This document shows positions 15,971 through 24,893 of a stretch of 64,000 bases of DNA, one piece after another; within the stretch, counting starts at the first letter, position 1; each line of letters opens with the position of its first letter. Origin of the DNA: VAZQ01 sp963702695 (lineage in GTDB: Bacteria > Pseudomonadota > Alphaproteobacteria > Rhizobiales > Xanthobacteraceae); NCBI GenBank assembly GCA_963702695.1, contig CAVPDS010000015.1, forward strand, positions 1-64,000, in the 5' to 3' direction. Position numbers and translations under genes: made by a program. A model generated the notes under the pieces. That model made no database searches. It was not told the origin of the DNA and worked only from the letters and a program-made list of their open reading frames with translations.

Positions 15971-17425
15971 TCACTGCACTGACGGCAACCCGGCTATCGC
16001 TCTCGCCTCGCCGGTGACTTCGAGAATGTGTAGGCCGGTGTTGGCCCGGTCGACCAGATAGATGTAGCCGCGGTCGTCGGTCTCGACGTTGTTGCTCTGG
16101 ATGGCGACCTTGCACCGATCCTTGCCGTCGACCTTGATACAGCGCTTTTCGGTCGCTTCGGTGATCGAGGGAATGAAGTAACCGACTTCCTTGGGCTGGT
16201 AGGGATCGCGCAAATCGACCGCACGCACGCCGGCATTGAAGTAGGCGATGAAAGCCAGCTTCTTGAAGAACACCGGCGCCATGCTTTCGTTCGGCGAATG
16301 CGAGCCGAAGCGGCCGCCGCGTTCGCAGAAGTTTCCCATCTCCTCCGGCACCTGGAAATTGGAGATCACCATCGGATGCGACTCGATGGTCATGTCGACG
16401 AACCACACCATCTGCCGTGGTTCGCCGCATTCGTTGATGATCTGCTCGTCAACGATCATGGCGATGTCGCGTGTTGCGCCTTGCTTGTCCTTGGCGAACT
16501 CCTTGATCGGCATTTTCAGCATCGGATAGACGGTGTGCGCGCCGTTGACCGGCGTCATGTCGAGCTGGCCGACCACCGGATAGCGCAGGTTCTCGGGCGT
16601 CGGCTCCTTCGGCCCGTGAATGAGCTTGTCGCGGTCGATGATCTGCATCACGCCGCCCTTGTTGGTGCCGTAGCCGAAATAGATGCGGTTGGTCTGCGGG
16701 CCGAGCGAAATCATGCCGTGCAGGTCGGCGGGCACCGCCCCGGTCGAGCCGGGCTGCTGCCCGGGCAGGCCGAAATCGCGGATCTTTACGGGATGCGCGG
16801 GATCGCTGAGGTCGAACACCTCGGTCATACGCTTGGTGCGCCAGCCCTGCACACCTGACACGAGGTAGGCGATGCCGGTATCGCATTCCCACCAGCTCTT
16901 GTGCGTGTCCTTGAGGCCCCAGCTCGGACGCGAGACCAGCGTCGGGTCTTCCGGCTTGGTCACGTCCCAGATTTCGTGGCCCTGGCCGCCGAAGGTGCGC
17001 AGCAGGTAGACCTTGTTCGGATCGCCCTTGGGCAGCCCCTTGCCGTCGCAGACGTGCACCATCTGCGCGCCGCCCTGCTCGCCCAAACCTTCCTGCGCCG
17101 GGATGTGCTTCAGGTATTTCGGATTCTTCGGATCGGTCACGTCGACGATCGAGGTGCCGTTGAATTCGTTTTGGCCGGTGAGCTTGTTCATCGGCTTCGG
17201 GACCGACTCGGTGCCGCCGTGATGGCCGACATAGAGGATGTAGCGATTTCCCTGCTTGTGAACGGTCGGCTGATAGGCGCTGCGCTCCTGTAGATCGTTG
17301 TAGCCGACGAGCCGCATGTTCTTGGCCTCAGGCGGATCGCCGACCTTTGGCGATTGCCCGAGCGCCGGCGAAACCATCGCGGCGATCATCACCGCAGCCA
17401 CCGGTATCCAACCGTTCCCTGTCAT
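15971..17425 (-). CDS. Exported LVIVD-repeat protein C
   Basis: 484 residues from ATG 17425 (MTGNGWIPVAAVMIAAM), with AGGGAGAGG correctly spaced; a GTG six bases earlier is possible. The signal peptide ends at SPALGQ. Repeats: SIVDVTDPKNPKYLKHI, EIWDVTKPEDPTLVSRP, EVFDLSDPAHPVKIRDF and RAVDLRDPYQPKEVGYF. The same paired-Cys segment as in protein A is present (RCIKVDGKDRCKVAIQ), as is LVDRANTGLHILEVTGEARAIAGLP at the end. It is strongly similar to protein A throughout, so the two look like products of a duplication now separated by protein B. Function unknown; periplasmic or surface location likely. Confidence 0.85.
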   Translation of the reverse strand: MTGNGWIPVAAVMIAAMVSPALGQSPKVGDPPEAKNMRLVGYNDLQERSAYQPTVHKQGNRYILYVGHHGGTESVPKPMNKLTGQNEFNGTSIVDVTDPKNPKYLKHIPAQEGLGEQGGAQMVHVCDGKGLPKGDPNKVYLLRTFGGQGHEIWDVTKPEDPTLVSRPSWGLKDTHKSWWECDTGIAYLVSGVQGWRTKRMTEVFDLSDPAHPVKIRDFGLPGQQPGSTGAVPADLHGMISLGPQTNRIYFGYGTNKGGVMQIIDRDKLIHGPKEPTPENLRYPVVGQLDMTPVNGAHTVYPMLKMPIKEFAKDKQGATRDIAMIVDEQIINECGEPRQMVWFVDMTIESHPMVISNFQVPEEMGNFCERGGRFGSHSPNESMAPVFFKKLAFIAYFNAGVRAVDLRDPYQPKEVGYFIPSITEATEKRCIKVDGKDRCKVAIQSNNVETDDRGYIYLVDRANTGLHILEVTGEARAIAGLPSVQ

Positions 17426-17581
17426 GAGCACCCTCTCCCTGTACTAAGCACGCGCCGTGATGGAACTCATCAGCGCGCGTTCTTTCCGATATACGCGCAC
17501 GATAGCGCGGATTTGTACCGGGGGGCCTGGGATCGACAAGGAGCTTTTGTCGCAGGTGAGTGTCAGTGCGTTCACAGCAGG

Positions 17582-17681
17582 ATTGTCATCCCGGACGCGC
17601 CAAGGCGCGATCCGGGACCACGGTTCGGCGCGCGGCACGCTGGGTCCTGGATCGATCCTTCGGATCGTCAGGGATGACAAT
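17582..17681. repeat. MITE-like palindromic element (100 bp, terminal repeat attgtcatccc)
   Basis: Perfect 11-base terminal inverted repeats attgtcatccc (17582-17592) and gggatgacaat (17671-17681) enclose further inverted segments (ccggacgcg / cgcgatccgg; ggatcgatccttcggatcg). It lies in the 280-base gap between the LVIVD protein C promoter side and the end of the oxidoreductase gene. Confidence 0.65.
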
Positions 17682-17706
17682 TCAACATCCAACCCGCCTT
17701 GCCTGA

Positions 17707-19920
17707 CTACGCCAGCACCGCCTTCACGCGGTCGGGTGTGTACGGCAACTCGCGCAGCCGCTTGCCGGTTGCGGCGGCAAAGGCATTGGCGATCGCCGCC
17801 ACCGCCGGCCCCTGCGAGGCTTCGCCGGCGCCGAGCGAGCGCTCGGTCGGGCGGTCGATCAGCACAGTGTCGACCTTGGGCGCTTCCGGGAAGGTGAGGA
17901 TCGGATAGGTCTCCCAGTCGTGGGTGAGGATGCCGTTCTGGTCGAACCGCACCGCCTCGTGCAGCGTCCAGCTTGCCGACTGAATGATGCCGCCTTCGAT
18001 CTGGTTCGTGAGCCCATCCGGATTGATGATCTGCCCGGAATCGACCGCCGCGAACGCGCGCGGGATTTTCACCACCCCGGTGGCGCGATCAACCTCAAGG
18101 TCGACAATCACCGCGCAGTAGGTCGCAACGGTCTTGTACTTGGCGAACGCGATGCCACGGCCGCTGGTGCCGCGGCCCTTGTCGCCCGGCTTCCAGTCGG
18201 CAGCTTTCGCGACCGCTTCGACCACGGCCTTGGCGCGCGGGTCGCTCAGATGCGTCAGCCGGAACGCGACCGGATCGGCGCCGGCCGCCGCCGCCAACTC
18301 GTCCATGAAGGACTCGATCGCGAACACGTTGGCATAGGCCCCAAGCGTGCGCAGCGCCGAGACGCGCAGCGGCATCTCCATGATCAGGTGACTGGTGGTG
18401 CGCTGCCGCGGCAGGTCGTAGAGCGTGATCGCGTTGCGGTCGCCGGCGCCGTTCGGCTGCGGTGCGGGCTTGGGGATCGCCATCTTGTGCGGCTTGGCGG
18501 TGTACCAGCTTCCGAGCAGGTTGATGCCGCTCGGGTCGCCGGGCCGCATGTTGTGGGTGTTGCTGTAGACGTCGTAACTCCAGTCGACGATCCTGCCGTC
18601 CTTCACCGCGCCCTTGCAGGACATCACCATCGCGGGGCCGTAGGGCTCCCACTTGAACTCGTCGTCGCGCATCCACTGCAGCCGGACCGGCCGCCCCTCG
18701 GCTGCGCGCGCGAGAATGGCGGCGTCGAAGGCGACGTCGTCGGCGCCGTTGTGGCCGTAGCAGCCGGCGCCTTCGGCATGGATGCAGCGGATGTTCGCCG
18801 GCGGCATCTCCAGCGCTTTCGCGATCGTGCCGCGCAGCGGGAATACGCCCTGACTATGGGTCCAGACCGTGAGCTTGCCGCCCTTCAACTCGGCGACCGA
18901 GCACGACGGCCCAATCGAGGCGTGCGCCGTATAGGGTCGGTGATAGGTCGCCTCGACCGCTTTCGCGCCGTCAGGCTGGGCAGCCTGCTTTTCGCTGATG
19001 ACCTTGGACTCGGTCTTCAACGTGAGCAGATACTCGTAAAGCTTTGCCCGATCAGGCAATCCATCACCACCGGACCACTTCGCCGAATTGATCAGCGCGG
19101 CCCGAGCCTTGATCGCCTGCTCCTCGCGCTGCGCCACGACGCCAAGAAAATTCCCGTCGCGCACCACCGCGACGACGCCCGGCATCGCCTTCGCGGCGGC
19201 TTCGTCGAAACTGTCGAGTTTCGCGCCGGCGCGCGGCGGGCGCACCACGCGGCCGTGCAGCATCCCGGGCAGCCGCAGGTCCTGCACGAAGGCCGCGCCG
19301 CCGGTCACCTTCGCCGGCAGGTCGCGGCGGTGGATCGGCTTACCGACGATCTTGTGCTCCGCCGGCAGCTTCGGCTTCGCCTTGGCGGTCGCTTCGCGAT
19401 GCAGGTCGGCCGTGCTCGCGAGCGCGCCATAGCTCACCTTGCGTCCGTCGGCGGCGCTGATGACGCCATCGCTGACTTTGAGCGCACTGGCCTCGACGCC
19501 GAACTTCTTGGCGGCGAGATCCAGCAGCATCGCGCGCACTTCGGCACCGGCGAGGCGCAGCGCCGTGCCGCTGTTCTCGATCGACTGGCTGCCGGCGGTC
19601 TGGCCTTCGTCGGGGGTGCGGCCGGTATCGGCCGGAACCATGGTGACTTGCTCCAGCGAAACGTCGAGCTCCTCGGCCGCGATCTGAGCGAGCGCCGTGA
19701 TGGTGCCCTGCCCCAGCTCCACCTTGCCGGTAAAGACGGTCACGCCGCCGTCGGCGGCGACCCGGATCCAGGCATCGAGCATGCGGTTGGTGTTCAGGCT
19801 GCCCGGCAGCCGCGGCGGCGGCTGCTGCGCGAGCGAGAGCCTGGGTGCGAGGCTGAACGAGAGCACGATGCCGCCGAGCGCGGTGGTGAAATCACGCCGG
19901 GTGAGATGTGGAGCGTTCAT
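17707..19920 (-). CDS. Tat-exported molybdenum hydroxylase large subunit (isoquinoline 1-oxidoreductase beta-like)
   Basis: About 737 residues from ATG 19920, which overlaps the stop of the 2Fe-2S subunit gene (ATGA). A twin-arginine signal (LTRRDFTTALGGIVLSF) predicts folded export. The aldehyde/xanthine dehydrogenase molybdopterin domain is shown by TGKVELGQGTITALAQIAAEEL, GAGCYGHNGADD, VRLQWMRDDEFKWEPYG, RTLGAYANVFAIESFMDELA and GAGEASQGPAVAAIANA. The last contains the conserved active-site Glu. Length and architecture match IorB-like oxidoreductases, which hydroxylate N-heterocycles or aldehydes in the periplasm and pass electrons via 2Fe-2S clusters. The substrate here is unknown. No cytochrome electron acceptor gene is adjacent; a dihaem cytochrome c lies far away at 51260. 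Confidence 0.87.
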   Translation of the reverse strand: MNAPHLTRRDFTTALGGIVLSFSLAPRLSLAQQPPPRLPGSLNTNRMLDAWIRVAADGGVTVFTGKVELGQGTITALAQIAAEELDVSLEQVTMVPADTGRTPDEGQTAGSQSIENSGTALRLAGAEVRAMLLDLAAKKFGVEASALKVSDGVISAADGRKVSYGALASTADLHREATAKAKPKLPAEHKIVGKPIHRRDLPAKVTGGAAFVQDLRLPGMLHGRVVRPPRAGAKLDSFDEAAAKAMPGVVAVVRDGNFLGVVAQREEQAIKARAALINSAKWSGGDGLPDRAKLYEYLLTLKTESKVISEKQAAQPDGAKAVEATYHRPYTAHASIGPSCSVAELKGGKLTVWTHSQGVFPLRGTIAKALEMPPANIRCIHAEGAGCYGHNGADDVAFDAAILARAAEGRPVRLQWMRDDEFKWEPYGPAMVMSCKGAVKDGRIVDWSYDVYSNTHNMRPGDPSGINLLGSWYTAKPHKMAIPKPAPQPNGAGDRNAITLYDLPRQRTTSHLIMEMPLRVSALRTLGAYANVFAIESFMDELAAAAGADPVAFRLTHLSDPRAKAVVEAVAKAADWKPGDKGRGTSGRGIAFAKYKTVATYCAVIVDLEVDRATGVVKIPRAFAAVDSGQIINPDGLTNQIEGGIIQSASWTLHEAVRFDQNGILTHDWETYPILTFPEAPKVDTVLIDRPTERSLGAGEASQGPAVAAIANAFAAATGKRLRELPYTPDRVKAVLA

Positions 19921-20390
19921 AGCGCAGACCTCCCCATTGCCTGCGAGGCGCGCAGCACCGCACGGACGATGCGATTGTGGGTGCCGCAGCGGCAGAGAAT
20001 CGCCGCAAGCCCCTGCCGGACGTCGGCCTCGCTCGGGTGCGGATTCTTGTCGAGCAGATCCTTGGCGTTCATGATCATGCCGTTGAGGCAGTAGCCGCAT
20101 TGCCCGGCCTGCTCGTCCAGGAATACGCGCTGCAGCGGATGCATCTTGTCGAGCGTGCCCAGTCCCTCGAGGGTGGTCACCTCGGCGTCGCCGATCGCGC
20201 TGATCGGCGTGATGCAGGAGCGAGTCGCGTTGCCCTTCACCAGCACGGTGCAGGCGCCGCATTGCGCCAACCCGCAGCCGAATTTCGGGCCGTTCAGCTC
20301 CAGGTCATTGCGGAGTACGTAGAGCAGTGGCGTGTCCGGCTCGGCCTCGACCGAGTGGCTCGCGCCGTTGACCTTCAAGCGGACGGCCAT
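19917..20390 (-). CDS. 2Fe-2S subunit of the molybdenum hydroxylase (IorA-like)
   Basis: 157 residues, standard for these small subunits. The plant-type ferredoxin cluster is GCGLAQCGACTVLV (about 38-51) and the second cluster is CGYCLNGMIMNAKDLL followed by ILCRCGTHNRIVRAV near the C-terminus. It has no signal peptide, as expected if it is exported by hitch-hiking with the Tat-tagged large subunit. Its stop overlaps the start of the large subunit gene by four bases, so the two are translationally coupled. Confidence 0.92.
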   Translation of the reverse strand: MAVRLKVNGASHSVEAEPDTPLLYVLRNDLELNGPKFGCGLAQCGACTVLVKGNATRSCITPISAIGDAEVTTLEGLGTLDKMHPLQRVFLDEQAGQCGYCLNGMIMNAKDLLDKNPHPSEADVRQGLAAILCRCGTHNRIVRAVLRASQAMGRSAL

Positions 20391-20497
20391 GGCGTCTCCT
20401 TGCGAGAGCGGCCAGCGTGGGCTGCGCCGTGGTGAATGAGAGTGATTGCATTTTGCGTCGGCGGCGTGGCGGCGTCGAGGGTGGGCGCGGCGCTTTC

Positions 20498-21631
20498 TTA
20501 CCGCGGCGGAAGGTCGCCCCGTTCCCAGCCCACCTTGGCTTCAGCGCAGAAACTCTCGAACCGGCCGGCTTCGATCGCGGCGCGCGCCCCGGCCATGAGT
20601 TCCTGGTAATAGGCGATGTTGATCTCCGATAAGAGGATCGCACCGAGCATTTCACCGGCCTTGGCGAGATGGTGGAGGTAGGCGCGGGAATAGCTCCGGG
20701 TCGCAGGGGTGGTGCTCGCCTCGTCGAGCGGGCGCGGATCGTCGGCGTGGCGCGCGTTCTTGAGCGTGACCGGGCCGAAGCGCGTGAACGCGACGCCGTG
20801 ACGGCCGTTACGGGTCGGCATCACGCAGTCGAACATGTCGATGCCGTGCGCGATGGCGTCGAGCAGGTCGGCCGGCGTGCCGACGCCCATCAGATAACGC
20901 GGGCGGTCGTCCGGCAGCGCCGGCGCGGTCTCGGCAATGACCCGGCGCATCACCTCGGGCGACTCCCCGACCGCGAGCCCACCGATGGCGTAGCCATGGA
21001 ACCCAATGTCGGCGAGATTCTGCGCGCTCTGCGCTCGTAGCGCCGGATCATCACCGCCCTGCACGATGCCAAACAGCGCCGCGCCCCCGCGCGCGCCCTC
21101 GAACGCGCGCTTGCTCCGCTCGGCCCAGCGCAGCGACAGCCGCATGGCGCGATCGAGCTCGGCGCGCGGCGCCGGCAGCTTGATGCATTCGTCAAGCTGC
21201 ATGACGACGTCGGAGCCCAGCAGGCGCTGGATCTCGATCGCCCGCTCCGGCGACAGTTCGACCATCGCGCCGTCGAGATGGGAGCGGAAGGTCACGCAGC
21301 GCTCGTCGAGCTTGCGCAACTGCGACAGCGACATCACCTGAAATCCGCCCGAATCCGTGAGGATGACGTGCGGCCAGTTCATGAACCGGTGCAGGCCGCC
21401 GAGCGCCGCGATCCGTTCCGCGCCGGGCCGCAGCATAAGATGGTAGGTGTTGGCGAGCACGATGTCGGCGCCGGCCGCGCGCACCGTCTCAGGGGCCAGC
21501 CCCTTTACTGTCGCCTGGGTGCCGACCGGCATGAAGGCCGGCGTCGCGGCCGGCCCGTGCACGGTCACGATCTCACCACGGCGGGCCGCGCCGTCGGTTG
21601 CGAGCAGGCGGAAAGAGAAATTCTCGGGCAT
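20498..21631 (-). CDS. tgt: tRNA-guanine(34) transglycosylase lacking the zinc cysteines
   Basis: 377 residues from ATG 21631 (MPENFSF). It replaces guanine 34 with a preQ1-type base on tRNAs with GUN anticodons. The catalytic landmarks are intact: LANTYHLMLRPG, ILTDSGGFQVMSLSQLRK (nucleophilic/general-base Asp region), FGIVQGG, GGLAVGE and GIDMFDCVMPTRNGRHG. The C-terminal segment normally carries a CxCxxC zinc site just before YSRAYLHHL. Here that segment reads EASTTPATRSYSRAYLHHL, so all three Cys are replaced by Ser or Thr while the His remains. The base calls in this stretch are self-consistent and in frame. In many relatives it adjoins queA; here a metal-exporter gene on the other strand lies between them. 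Confidence 0.93.
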   Translation of the reverse strand: MPENFSFRLLATDGAARRGEIVTVHGPAATPAFMPVGTQATVKGLAPETVRAAGADIVLANTYHLMLRPGAERIAALGGLHRFMNWPHVILTDSGGFQVMSLSQLRKLDERCVTFRSHLDGAMVELSPERAIEIQRLLGSDVVMQLDECIKLPAPRAELDRAMRLSLRWAERSKRAFEGARGGAALFGIVQGGDDPALRAQSAQNLADIGFHGYAIGGLAVGESPEVMRRVIAETAPALPDDRPRYLMGVGTPADLLDAIAHGIDMFDCVMPTRNGRHGVAFTRFGPVTLKNARHADDPRPLDEASTTPATRSYSRAYLHHLAKAGEMLGAILLSEINIAYYQELMAGARAAIEAGRFESFCAEAKVGWERGDLPPR

Positions 21632-21742
21632 CGCCAAGGATGGGTTGATCGGGAGGCATTGGTCGGCGAAACCTCGTATACGTTGTCCCGGGAATTGACC
21701 ATCGCCTCCGAGTGGTCAGTTCCCTGGCGCAGGAGCTTGTTG

Positions 21743-22748
21743 ATGCAGACTTCCTTCCACGCGGACCCGGTCGAGGAGTTTCGCCCCAGCCATTTCTTCC
21801 TCGGCGACACCCACGACCGCAACGAGCGCAAGACCTGGTTCGTGATCGCGCTCTGCAGCGCGATGATGCTGGCCGAGATCCTGGGCGGCATCTGGTTCGG
21901 CTCGGTCGCGCTGATCGCCGACGGGCTGCACATGTCGACCCATACCGGGGCGCTGCTAATCGCGGCGCTGGCTTATACGTATGCCCGACGCCACGCCGCC
22001 GATCTGCGCTTCTCGTTCAGCACCGGCAAGTTCGGCGACCTCGCCGCCTTCACCAGCGCGACCGTGCTCGCGATGGTCGCGCTGCTGATCGCCTACGAGT
22101 TCGATCACCCGGCTGTTCAACCCGGTCCCGATCTCGTTCAACGAGGCGATCCCGATCGCGTTTCTGGGCCTCGGGGTCAATCTCGTGAGCGCCTTCCTCC
22201 TGCGCGACGATCACCACCATCATCATCACGGGCACGATGACCACGATGACGAGAACGAGGATCACGAGCACGATGATGACCATGACCATCACGATCACGA
22301 CCACCACGCTGCCTACAAGCGCGACAATAACCTGCGTGCCGCCTTCGTGCATGTCGCTGCCGACGTAGTCGTGTCGGTGCTGGTGATCGCCGGCCTGTAT
22401 GCGGCGCGCGAGCTCGGCTGGCTCTGGCTCGATCCGGTTATCGGCCTGCTGGGTGCGACCGTGGTCGCGACCTGGGCATGGACCCTGGTGCGCTCGGCGG
22501 GCGCGATCCTGCTCGACATGTGCCCGGATCCGGCGCTGCCGCGGAAGATCGCGGAGCGGATCGAGCGCGATGGCGTACGCATCTACGATCTGCACGTCTG
22601 GCGGGTCGGCCCAGGCCATGTGGCCGCCATCGTTGGACTCACCTCCGAGCAGCCGGAATCGGCAGCATTCTACAAAGACCGGCTCTCCGACCTGCCCGGC
22701 ATCTCGCACCTGACCATCGAAATCCAGCGCTACCCGGCGCGCGACTGA
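21743..22748 (+). pseudogene. dmeF: DmeF-type cation diffusion facilitator, frameshifted
   Basis: A CDF family exporter of divalent metals (DmeF relatives export Co and Cd) at the inner membrane. The first part, from ATG 21743 (MQTSFHADPVEEFRPSHFFLG), carries the family-typical lead and membrane segments MMLAEILGGIWFGSVALIADGLHM and TATVLAMVALLIAYE-type. One extra base near 22100 (gagttcg for expected gagtcg) shifts the frame. The second part continues SITRLFNPVPISFNEAIPIA, then a long His/Asp loop from about 22209 to 22311 and HVAADVVVSVLVIAGLYA to the end (IEIQRYPARD). Restoring one base gives a full-length protein. No dmeR regulator is adjacent. Its 3' end overlaps queA by 19 bases tail to tail. 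Either gene decay or a sequence error. Confidence 0.8.
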
Positions 22749-23824
22749 TCGCGGAACAGCAGACACGCGTCGCCGTAGGAATAGAACCGATAGCCTGCGG
22801 CGATTGCGTGCGCGTAGGCGCGCTTCATCAGGTCGAGCCCGCAAAACGCCGCGACCAGCATGAACAGCGTCGAACGCGGCAGATGAAAATTCGTCATCAT
22901 CACGTCGACGGCGCGGAACCGGTAGCCGGGGGTGATGAACAGGGCAGTGTCGCCCGCAAACGGACGCAGCACGCCGTCCTCATCGCAGGCGCTTTCGAGC
23001 AGCCGCAGCGAGGTGGAGCCGACCGCCACGATACGTCCGCCGGCGCGGCGCACCTCGTTGAGTGCCGCAGCGGTTTCCGCGCTCACGCTGCCGGTTTCGG
23101 CATGCATGTGATGCGCGGCGGTGTCGTCCGATTTCACCGGCAAGAAGGTCCCCGCTCCCACTTGCAGCGTGACCGCGTGCACCGACACGCCTCGCGTCTG
23201 GAGGCCCGCTATCAGCGCGTCGGTGAAATGCAGGCCCGCGGTCGGCGCGGCCACCGATCCCTCCGCGCGCGCGAACACGGTCTGATAATCGGCACGGTCC
23301 TGATCATCGGGTGCGCGGCGTGAGGCGATATAGGGCGGCAGTGGCATCGCACCGCGTTCGTCGATCGCCTCGTCGAGCACGGCGCCGTGAAACGCGAACG
23401 ACAGCGTGACCTCCCCGCCCTCGCCTTTCTCCTCGACCGTGGCGTCGAGCTGACCGAGGAAACAGACGCGTCCCTCCTCGCCGAAGCGCACGACGTCGCC
23501 GACAGCAAGCCGCTTGCCGGGCCGCACGAAAGCGCGCCAACGCGAGCCGTCGAGCCGACGGTGCAACGTCGCCTCGATCGTGGGCTCCGCATCGCCCCGA
23601 CCGATCCGCCGCCCGCGCAACCGCGCCGGGATCACCCTGGTGTCGTTGACCACGAGCGCATCGTCGGGACGCAGCAGCGCAGGAAGATCGCTGATGACGT
23701 GATCATCGAGTTTGCGCGCGGCCGCCGGTGTGACGACCAGCAGCCGCGCCGCATCGCGCGGCACGGCGGGACGCAAAGCGATCCGCTCAGGCGGAAGATC
23801 AAAGTCGAAGAGATCGGTGCGCAT
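22730..23824 (-). CDS. queA: S-adenosylmethionine:tRNA ribosyltransferase-isomerase
   Basis: 364 residues. Transfers the ribosyl part of SAM to preQ1-modified tRNA to form epoxyqueuosine, the step after Tgt. Diagnostic segments: FDFDLPPERIALRPA at the start, DDALVVNDTRVIPARL, EGSVAAPTAGLHFT, LQVGAGTFLPVKSDD, HHMHAE, GSTSLRLLESA and TNFHLPRSTLFMLVAAF. ATG at 23824 is the family-typical start (MRTDLFDFDLP). It is on the same strand as tgt, about 1.1 kb upstream of it, interrupted by the convergent dmeF gene. The two would normally be neighbours. Confidence 0.96.
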   Translation of the reverse strand: MRTDLFDFDLPPERIALRPAVPRDAARLLVVTPAAARKLDDHVISDLPALLRPDDALVVNDTRVIPARLRGRRIGRGDAEPTIEATLHRRLDGSRWRAFVRPGKRLAVGDVVRFGEEGRVCFLGQLDATVEEKGEGGEVTLSFAFHGAVLDEAIDERGAMPLPPYIASRRAPDDQDRADYQTVFARAEGSVAAPTAGLHFTDALIAGLQTRGVSVHAVTLQVGAGTFLPVKSDDTAAHHMHAETGSVSAETAAALNEVRRAGGRIVAVGSTSLRLLESACDEDGVLRPFAGDTALFITPGYRFRAVDVMMTNFHLPRSTLFMLVAAFCGLDLMKRAYAHAIAAGYRFYSYGDACLLFRDQSRAG

Positions 23825-23975
23825 GTGGCCGGACTAGCTTTCGGGCCACCCATATAGGCGCATTTCAACTTCGGTGCACCGTATTGTGCGCCGCTTGATC
23901 TTGATCCGCGTTTTCAACGGGTACGCCTACGAACTCACTGACACAATCTACTCAACAAAAAGCGGGCCTGCGCCC

Positions 23976-24260
23976 TCACCCCTGCGGCGGATACGAATCC
24001 CCGAACGTCCAGGCCGGGCGCACGGCGCCATCTTCCTCCAGCACCAGCACCTGCGTGCATTCGCCCCGCTGGCCGAGCTTCTGGGCGGCATCGATGGCGA
24101 ACAGCATGGCTTCGCGTTCGGTCTTGTAGGGACCGAATTTCTCGCCGTCGAAATGAATGGTCCAGAGACCGCCGCTGCGCTCGAGGACATAGCCCCTGCC
24201 ACTGACACACGGGAGAAAATCGGGCGTTCCGACTTCGTCTTCAAGCCGAGCTCTTGGCAT
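23976..24260 (-). CDS. Small conserved hypothetical protein
   Basis: 94 residues from ATG 24260 (MPRARLEDEVGTPDF); an in-frame start at 24296 is possible. No signal peptide or membrane segment. Residues 25-45 (LERSGGLWTIHFDGEKFGPY) and the following EREAMLFAIDAAQKLG form the small alpha/beta pattern seen in many rhizobial hypothetical proteins, ending VLVLEEDGAVRPAWTFGDSYPP. Function unknown. It lies leftward between ppiB and queA and could be part of that operon. Confidence 0.7.
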   Translation of the reverse strand: MPRARLEDEVGTPDFLPCVSGRGYVLERSGGLWTIHFDGEKFGPYKTEREAMLFAIDAAQKLGQRGECTQVLVLEEDGAVRPAWTFGDSYPPQG

Positions 24261-24433
24261 GTACCGCCCCTTCTGTGGACCCTGCGTCGGCGGCAACGCG
24301 CAACGTCCGGGGTTGTTCCGGCAAGAGCGGGAAATTTTCTTCTTATGAGCTATAAACGCAAACGAATGCGGGCCTCCGCCGGAGGCCTGTCGCGTAGTCT
24401 CGCCAGCGCTCTAACAAACAATCCGCGCAACGA

Positions 24434-24893
24434 TCAGGCGTCTGCCGCCATGCGCGCGGAGATGATCTTGTCGGGATTGGACACCGGCTCGCCGCGCTTG
24501 ATCTTGTCGACGTTCTCCATGCCTTCGGTCACCTTGCCCCAGGCGGTGTATTTGCCGTCGAGGAAAGTCGCATCGTCGAAGCAGATGAAGAACTGGCTGT
24601 CGCCGGAATTCGGGGTCCTGCGCGCGCGCCATCGAGACGGTTCCGCGCACGTGCGGCTCCTTGTTGAACTCGGCCTTGAGCTTCTTGCCCGAGCCGCCGG
24701 TGCCGGTGCCGTGCGGGCAACCGGTCTGCGCCATGAAGCCCTCAATCACGCGGTGAAAGACGACGCCGTCGTAGAATCCCTGACGCACCAGCTCTTTGAT
24801 GCGCGCGACATGGCCCGGCGCCAGCGCCGGATTCATCTCGATGACGACATTGCCCTTGGTGGTTTCCAGGATCATCGTGTTTTCGGTGGTCAT
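24434..24893 (-). pseudogene. ppiB: Cytoplasmic peptidyl-prolyl cis-trans isomerase (cyclophilin), frameshifted
   Basis: Begins MTTENTMILETTKGNVVIEM at 24893, overlapping the previous stop (ATGA). The cyclophilin fold is clear: FYDGVVFHRVIEGFMAQTGCP and GGSGKKLKAEFN, then VRGTVSMARAQDP. A run of four G (24612-24615, plus strand) is one longer than the reading frame allows. The remainder, NSGDSQFFICFDDATFLDGKYT to ISARMAADA, is in the next frame. Correcting one base gives about 152 residues, normal for PpiB. It has no signal peptide, so it would be the cytoplasmic partner of the exported cyclophilin at 25931-26479. The homopolymer location makes a sequence error likely. Confidence 0.82.

Noticed and set aside
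17920..20094. Open frame of about 724 codons on the plus strand
   Set aside because: It is antisense to the molybdenum hydroxylase genes, whose motifs are unmistakable; long antisense frames are a by-product of high GC third positions.
22209..22311. Run of CAC/CAT codons resembling a cloning tag
   Set aside because: The His/Asp-rich loop is a normal metal-binding feature of CDF exporters; the shorter His run at about 38025-38052 likewise lies in a natural low-complexity protein.
24612..24615. Frameshift in ppiB considered as programmed frameshifting
   Set aside because: There is no slippery heptamer with a stimulating structure, cyclophilins are not known to use it, and the shift lies in a G run prone to length errors.
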